Assembly: GCA_949427775.1 (NCBI GenBank)
Contig: CASQEL010000071.1
Location: 1-8,292 of the forward strand
Direction of reading: 5' to 3'
DNA length: 8,292 nt
Source of the DNA: an uncultured Desulfovibrionaceae bacterium
Lineage (GTDB): Bacteria > Desulfobacterota > Desulfovibrionia > Desulfovibrionales > Desulfovibrionaceae
Positions within the stretch are counted from its first letter, which is position 1, and each line of letters begins with the position of its first letter. The notes below the pieces were generated by a model that ran no database searches, was not told the origin of the DNA, and saw only the letters and a program-made list of their open reading frames with translations. Below, piece by piece: positions 5,931 through 8,292 of this stretch. The position numbers and the translations under genes were made by a program.

Positions 5931-6926
5931 ATGGACACACCGCATTTTCCCTCGAACCAATGTTCCAAAACTTCGAAAGCCGCTTCCGGCAATGAAGAAG
6001 CCCGCATTTCCCGGCTGTTGCGCATGGTGCAGGAAATCCGTAACGAACCCCGGCGATCCTTGCAGAGTATTCTGCAGTATTTCGACATTTCACGAAGTCA
6101 ATTTTACAAGGACAAGAAAGCGTTGGCAGATGTCGGATTTCGATTCGAGTACCGCAAGACGACCGGATTCCACATCCTTGAAGACAAATTATCGCCGCTG
6201 ACGGATCTGTCCCTTTCTGACAGATTGATCCTGATGTTCGCGCTGGAACACCTCAGCGTATCGGGCGAGGGCCATCTCGCGGCACAAGCCATGGAAGTGG
6301 GACGAAAGCTCGCGGGAGGTCTTGAAACGCCCTTTCGAGAACAATTACTGCATTGTTTTGATCATGAAATCACGGAAAATGTTTACGGTGTGCGGCCTGA
6401 AATCTTTGCATTGTTGAGAACCGCCATTACTGAAGGCCGAAGGATACGCATGCTGTACGAACGCAGCGGAGATTGGAGCATCCGCCGGCGAGAGGTGGAG
6501 CCGCGCCGCATCTATCTGCGGCAGCGGACGCTGTACCTCTATGCGCGTACCGTCGACGAAACACCGCCGCAATGGAAAGTCTTCCGTCTGGGACGCATCA
6601 AGGAAATCCAATTTACGGAAATATGCGCCACATATAATCCTGAAGAGGATGATGGGTTTCAGGCAAGACAGCGTAACGCTTTTATGGCATTCATCGGCAC
6701 AGAAACCCGCACGGTAAAAATACGTTTTTCAGGTGACGCAAAACATTTCGTATCTGAACGCCGCTGGCATGTCAGCCAAAAAATTGAAGAAGATCAGCAA
6801 GGTCACATCATTTTTACAGTCAACGTCGCCGAACCTCAGGAAGTGCTGCGCTGGGCACGCCAATTCGGAGACGAGGCGGAAGTGCTGGAAGTGGAAACGG
6901 AAACAAAATCTGAAACAGGCGCCTGA
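5931..6926 (+). CDS. WYL-domain transcriptional regulator (BrxR/CapW-like architecture)
   Basis: 331 aa from the ATG at 5931, with GGGAG 5 nt upstream. A GTG at 5844 would lie inside the operator-like dyad and add residues outside the domain. The N-terminus holds a winged helix-turn-helix (about 23-85), with SRSQFYKDKKAL (54-65) as recognition helix. A helical linker (95-150) precedes a WYL domain (about 155-232) with EPRRIYLRQRTLYLYA (190-205) and WKVFRLGRI (215-223), the conserved strand-and-arginine pattern in which LYL replaces WYL. A WCX-like C-terminal domain (258-322) ends in LRWARQFGDEAEVLE. WYL domains sense nucleic-acid or nucleotide ligands, and regulators of this layout often control phage-defence loci. 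It is divergent from the 56-aa membrane protein gene across a shared region with twin dyads. Whether it also controls the GTPase cluster is unknown. Confidence 0.9.
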   Translation: MDTPHFPSNQCSKTSKAASGNEEARISRLLRMVQEIRNEPRRSLQSILQYFDISRSQFYKDKKALADVGFRFEYRKTTGFHILEDKLSPLTDLSLSDRLILMFALEHLSVSGEGHLAAQAMEVGRKLAGGLETPFREQLLHCFDHEITENVYGVRPEIFALLRTAITEGRRIRMLYERSGDWSIRRREVEPRRIYLRQRTLYLYARTVDETPPQWKVFRLGRIKEIQFTEICATYNPEEDDGFQARQRNAFMAFIGTETRTVKIRFSGDAKHFVSERRWHVSQKIEEDQQGHIIFTVNVAEPQEVLRWARQFGDEAEVLEVETETKSETGA

Positions 6927-6930
6927 TATT

Positions 6931-6959
6931 AGAGCGTTTTTCCCTTTGAAAAATGTTCT
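6931..6959. repeat. 12-bp hairpin downstream of the WYL gene
   Basis: AGAGCGTTTTTC and GAAAAATGTTCT pair over all 12 positions with two G-U pairs and a 5-nt loop, starting 4 nt after the WYL stop codon. No T-tract follows, so it is not a classic intrinsic terminator. It could end the transcript with help, stabilise the mRNA 3' end, or be one copy of a dispersed palindromic element. The rest of 6960-7103 shows no gene. Confidence 0.5.
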
Positions 6960-7103
6960 ACATCTTCGGCCCTACCGGTTACTGACGGTATGCCCCCGGA
7001 GATATGCTCTTTTGACCCCGAATCTCGGGAGCTGCCGCATACAGGAAGTGCTATTGAACGCTCCCTGTTTTTACGCCCAAGGTTGGAAACAGGGGTGGAA
7101 AAC

Positions 7104-7138
7104 GAAAAAGGCCCGAAGCCGATATCGCGTCGAGCCTT
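7104..7138 (-). terminator. Intrinsic terminator of selC
   Basis: Read on the minus strand, AAGGCTCGA and TCGGGCCTT form a 9-bp stem with one G-U pair and a 13-nt loop, followed directly by a T-run and a C (7107-7103). It starts 16 nt after the 3' CCA of the tRNA, where a tRNA terminator is expected. Confidence 0.75.
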
Positions 7139-7154
7139 CCAAAAAATTCAATAA

Positions 7155-7248
7155 TGGCGGAGGTGTATAGGAGTCGAACCTACCACGGACATCTCTGCCC
7201 GCCACTGGTTTTGAAGACCAGGCGCCACACCGGTGACAGTACACCTCC
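7155..7248 (-). tRNA. selC: tRNA-Sec (selenocysteine, anticodon UCA)
   Basis: 94 nt with an encoded CCA end. It decodes UGA as selenocysteine with SelA, SelB and SelD. All the Sec-specific hallmarks are present: an 8-bp acceptor stem (GGAGGTGT with ACACCTCC) plus discriminator G; a 6-bp D stem (TGTCAC with GTGGCG) closed by the 4-nt loop CGGT, as in E. coli selC; an anticodon arm CTGGT-CTTCAAA-ACCAG with anticodon TCA; a long variable arm with a 6-bp stem and GAGA loop; and a T arm with TTCGACT. The gene has its own promoter on the right and terminator on the left. Its 3' end points towards the accessory genes. selC is a known insertion site for genomic islands. Confidence 0.97.
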
Positions 7249-7260
7249 GAGCTGTTTGCA

Positions 7261-7289
7261 AATATAGCCCAGGCCGGGCACAAAAACAA
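7261..7289 (-). promoter_or_regulatory. Promoter of selC
   Basis: On the minus strand, TTGTTT (7289-7284), a 17-bp spacer and TATATT (7266-7261) precede the tRNA 5' end by 12 nt. Transcription would start only a few bases before the mature tRNA. Confidence 0.7.
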
Positions 7290-7344
7290 GAGAAAGCACG
7301 AACCGGGACACAAGTGCGATTGCCCGTCCGCCCGGGATATGTGC

Positions 7345-7373
7345 TTTACAGCATGGCCGCCCACGGCTATAGT
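7345..7373 (+). promoter_or_regulatory. Promoter of pyrB
   Basis: TTTACA (7345-7350), a 17-bp spacer and TATAGT (7368-7373) form a near-consensus sigma70 promoter. A start near 7380 gives a leader of about 157 nt before pyrB. The region between this promoter and that of selC (7290-7344) holds no gene. Confidence 0.75.
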
Positions 7374-7408
7374 ATCAGAAACATGACTGCAACTATCGGA
7401 ATGCCATC

Positions 7409-7588
7409 ATGTACGCACCAATCCCGACATATAAACGATTTTTGATGAGAATCGTCCGATATTTTTCTGAACCTGTCCCCCGTATGTGCCACGGGGGTTT
7501 TTTTTGCACTGAAAACCTTTTACCCCCGATGACGCCATGGAACACGAACACCACTATCGCTGGCCGCACAAGGACCTGTTGGACGTGA
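7409..7588 (+). CDS. Candidate pyrB leader peptide (59 aa) running through the attenuator
   Basis: An ATG about 29 nt after the predicted transcription start opens a 59-codon frame. It runs through both leader hairpins and ends at a TGA 49 nt inside pyrB in another frame. The G-run and T-run of the terminator are read as HGGFFC, much as the E. coli pyrBI leader peptide reads RGAFFC across its attenuator. The ribosome binding site is only a weak CGGA. In E. coli, a ribosome closely following a paused polymerase prevents terminator folding; the same logic would apply here. An alternative 20-codon frame (7383-7445) also exists. Translation of either is inferred from position, not from coding statistics. 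Confidence 0.45.
   Translation: MYAPIPTYKRFLMRIVRYFSEPVPRMCHGGFFCTENLLPPMTPWNTNTTIAGRTRTCWT
7435..7466 (+). promoter_or_regulatory. Candidate transcription-pause hairpin and U-run in the pyrB leader
   Basis: ACGATT (7435-7440) pairs with AATCGT (7450-7455), extendable by two pairs inside, and is followed by a U-run at 7462-7466. A hairpin plus U-run upstream of the attenuator is where UTP-dependent pausing occurs in the E. coli pyrBI leader. Function here is inferred by analogy. Confidence 0.45.
7477..7505 (+). terminator. Attenuator (intrinsic terminator) in the pyrB leader
   Basis: CCCCCGT and ACGGGGG form a perfect 7-bp GC-rich stem with a 7-nt loop, followed by eight T residues (7498-7505). 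It lies between the pyrB promoter and the pyrB start codon (7537), with no plus-strand gene before it to terminate, so it acts on the pyrB transcript itself. Regulation by UTP level is the likely purpose. Confidence 0.8.
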
Positions 7589-8292
7589 CCCAGCTTTCCC
7601 GGCAGGAAATTTTTCACCTGCTGGATCTGGCCGCCAATTTTCAGGAAATCAATCAACGCCCCGTGAAAAAGGTGCCCACGCTCAAAGGCAAGAGCATCGT
7701 GCTTTTTTTCGCCGAGGCAAGCACCCGCACCAAAACATCCTTCGACGTAGCGGGCAAGCGGCTTTCCGCCGATACGTTTTCCCTGGCCAAAACCGGTTCC
7801 AGCCTGGCAAAGGGGGAAAGCCTCAAGGACACGGCGCTGACGCTCCAGGCCATGAATCCCGACGTCATCGTCATCCGCCATTCCAGCAGCGGCGCGGCCC
7901 AATTTTTGGCTGAACGCCTGCGCTGCGGCGTGGTCAACGGCGGGGACGGCTGGCACGCGCACCCCACGCAGGCGCTGCTGGATTGCTATTCCCTGCGTCA
8001 GGTCTGGGGAGAAGAGTTCGCCGGACGTACTCTGCTCATTCTGGGCGATATCGCCCACAGCCGCGTGGCGCGTTCCAACGTGCATCTGCTGACGTCTCTG
8101 GGCGTCAAAATACGCCTCTGCTCGCCCCGCACGCTCCTGCCCGCGGGTCTGGATTCCTGGCCGGTGGAAGTCTGCGGCGATCTGAAAAGCGCCGTGCGCG
8201 GCGTGGACGCCGTCATGTGCCTGCGTTTGCAGCTGGAGCGTCAGCAGGCGGGTCTTCTGCCCAGTCTGGCCGAATACGCCACACGCTTTTGT
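7537..8292 (+). CDS. pyrB: Aspartate carbamoyltransferase catalytic chain (partial, 3' end outside window)
   Basis: 252 codons, open to the right edge; the family is usually about 305-320 aa. The cytosolic enzyme joins carbamoyl phosphate and aspartate to give N-carbamoyl-L-aspartate, the committed step of pyrimidine synthesis. The carbamoyl-phosphate domain shows STRT (62-65), KGES (92-95), RH (114-115) and HPTQ (142-145). The aspartate domain shows HSR (174-176) and RLQLER (230-235). These match Ser52-Thr55, Lys84, Arg105, His134, Gln137, Arg167, Arg229 and Gln231 of E. coli PyrB. The Arg after STRT is Lys here (Lys66), which is not catalytic. A stop at 7510-7512 makes the ATG at 7537 the first possible ATG start; its ribosome binding site is weak. 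Expression is probably set by the upstream attenuator. Confidence 0.96.
   Translation, partial: MEHEHHYRWPHKDLLDVTQLSRQEIFHLLDLAANFQEINQRPVKKVPTLKGKSIVLFFAEASTRTKTSFDVAGKRLSADTFSLAKTGSSLAKGESLKDTALTLQAMNPDVIVIRHSSSGAAQFLAERLRCGVVNGGDGWHAHPTQALLDCYSLRQVWGEEFAGRTLLILGDIAHSRVARSNVHLLTSLGVKIRLCSPRTLLPAGLDSWPVEVCGDLKSAVRGVDAVMCLRLQLERQQAGLLPSLAEYATRFC

Noticed and set aside
5578..6201. Plus-strand open frame of 207 codons across the intergenic region and WYL start
   Set aside because: It overlaps the 56-aa gene antisense and the WYL gene in another frame, lacks a ribosome binding site, and has low-complexity content.
7383..7445. 20-codon alternative pyrB leader ORF
   Set aside because: Its ATG is only a few nt from the predicted transcription start and it stops before the attenuator. 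It is less convincing than the frame at 7409 but not excluded.
7393..8085. Minus-strand open frame of 230 codons opposite pyrB
   Set aside because: pyrB on the plus strand has all family motifs; this is its antisense shadow.
1..8292. CRISPR arrays, insertion sequences, integrase genes
   Set aside because: I found no regularly spaced repeats, transposase or integrase motifs, or IS-type terminal repeats in the window.

Overview
The window looks like part of a Desulfovibrio-type (Desulfovibrionales) genome. It is moderately GC-rich, carries a selenocysteine tRNA, and has a PyrB whose sequence fits that group. The taxonomic call is inference from gene content and style, not a database match. The left ~6.9 kb is accessory DNA. 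The right ~1.2 kb (tRNA-Sec and pyrB) is core genome.

Bases 1-4970 hold one minus-strand gene cluster, read right to left. In transcription order it encodes a small YkgJ-type cysteine-cluster protein, a 337-aa glycine-rich membrane protein, and a 534-aa protein with a possible nuclease-like N-terminal half and a membrane-embedded C-terminal half. Then come a 286-aa stand-alone GTPase, a 154-aa membrane-anchored coiled-coil protein, and a second GTPase with a long helical N-terminus that runs off the left edge. Gene spacing is 2-20 nt except for one 186-nt gap before the first GTPase, which contains a possible internal promoter. The two GTPases with helical and membrane partners resemble paired bacterial dynamin-like systems such as LeoABC of enterotoxigenic E. 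coli. A membrane-remodelling or membrane-targeting role, possibly in phage defence, is the best guess, but no function is shown here.

Bases 5052-6926 are regulatory. A small XRE-family repressor gene is divergent from the cluster. Between them lie two perfect dyads (ATAG-NN-CTAT) 32 bp apart: one touches the -35 box of the cluster promoter, the other overlaps the repressor's own start codon. Next come a 56-aa single-span membrane protein (minus) and a WYL-domain regulator (plus). The intergenic region they share carries two (G)TCCAC-N6-GTGGA(C) dyads 70 bp apart.

Bases 6927-7248 hold a 12-bp hairpin, an intrinsic terminator, and selC (tRNA-Sec, anticodon UCA, minus strand) with its own promoter. 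The 3' end of selC faces the accessory genes, which is the usual orientation for an island inserted at a tRNA gene, but no integrase or att repeat is visible.

Bases 7345-8292 hold pyrB (5' two-thirds or more) behind a sigma70-type promoter. Its ~157-nt leader contains a candidate leader ORF, a hairpin followed by a U-run, and a perfect intrinsic terminator. This is the layout of UTP-sensitive attenuation known from the E. coli pyrBI operon.
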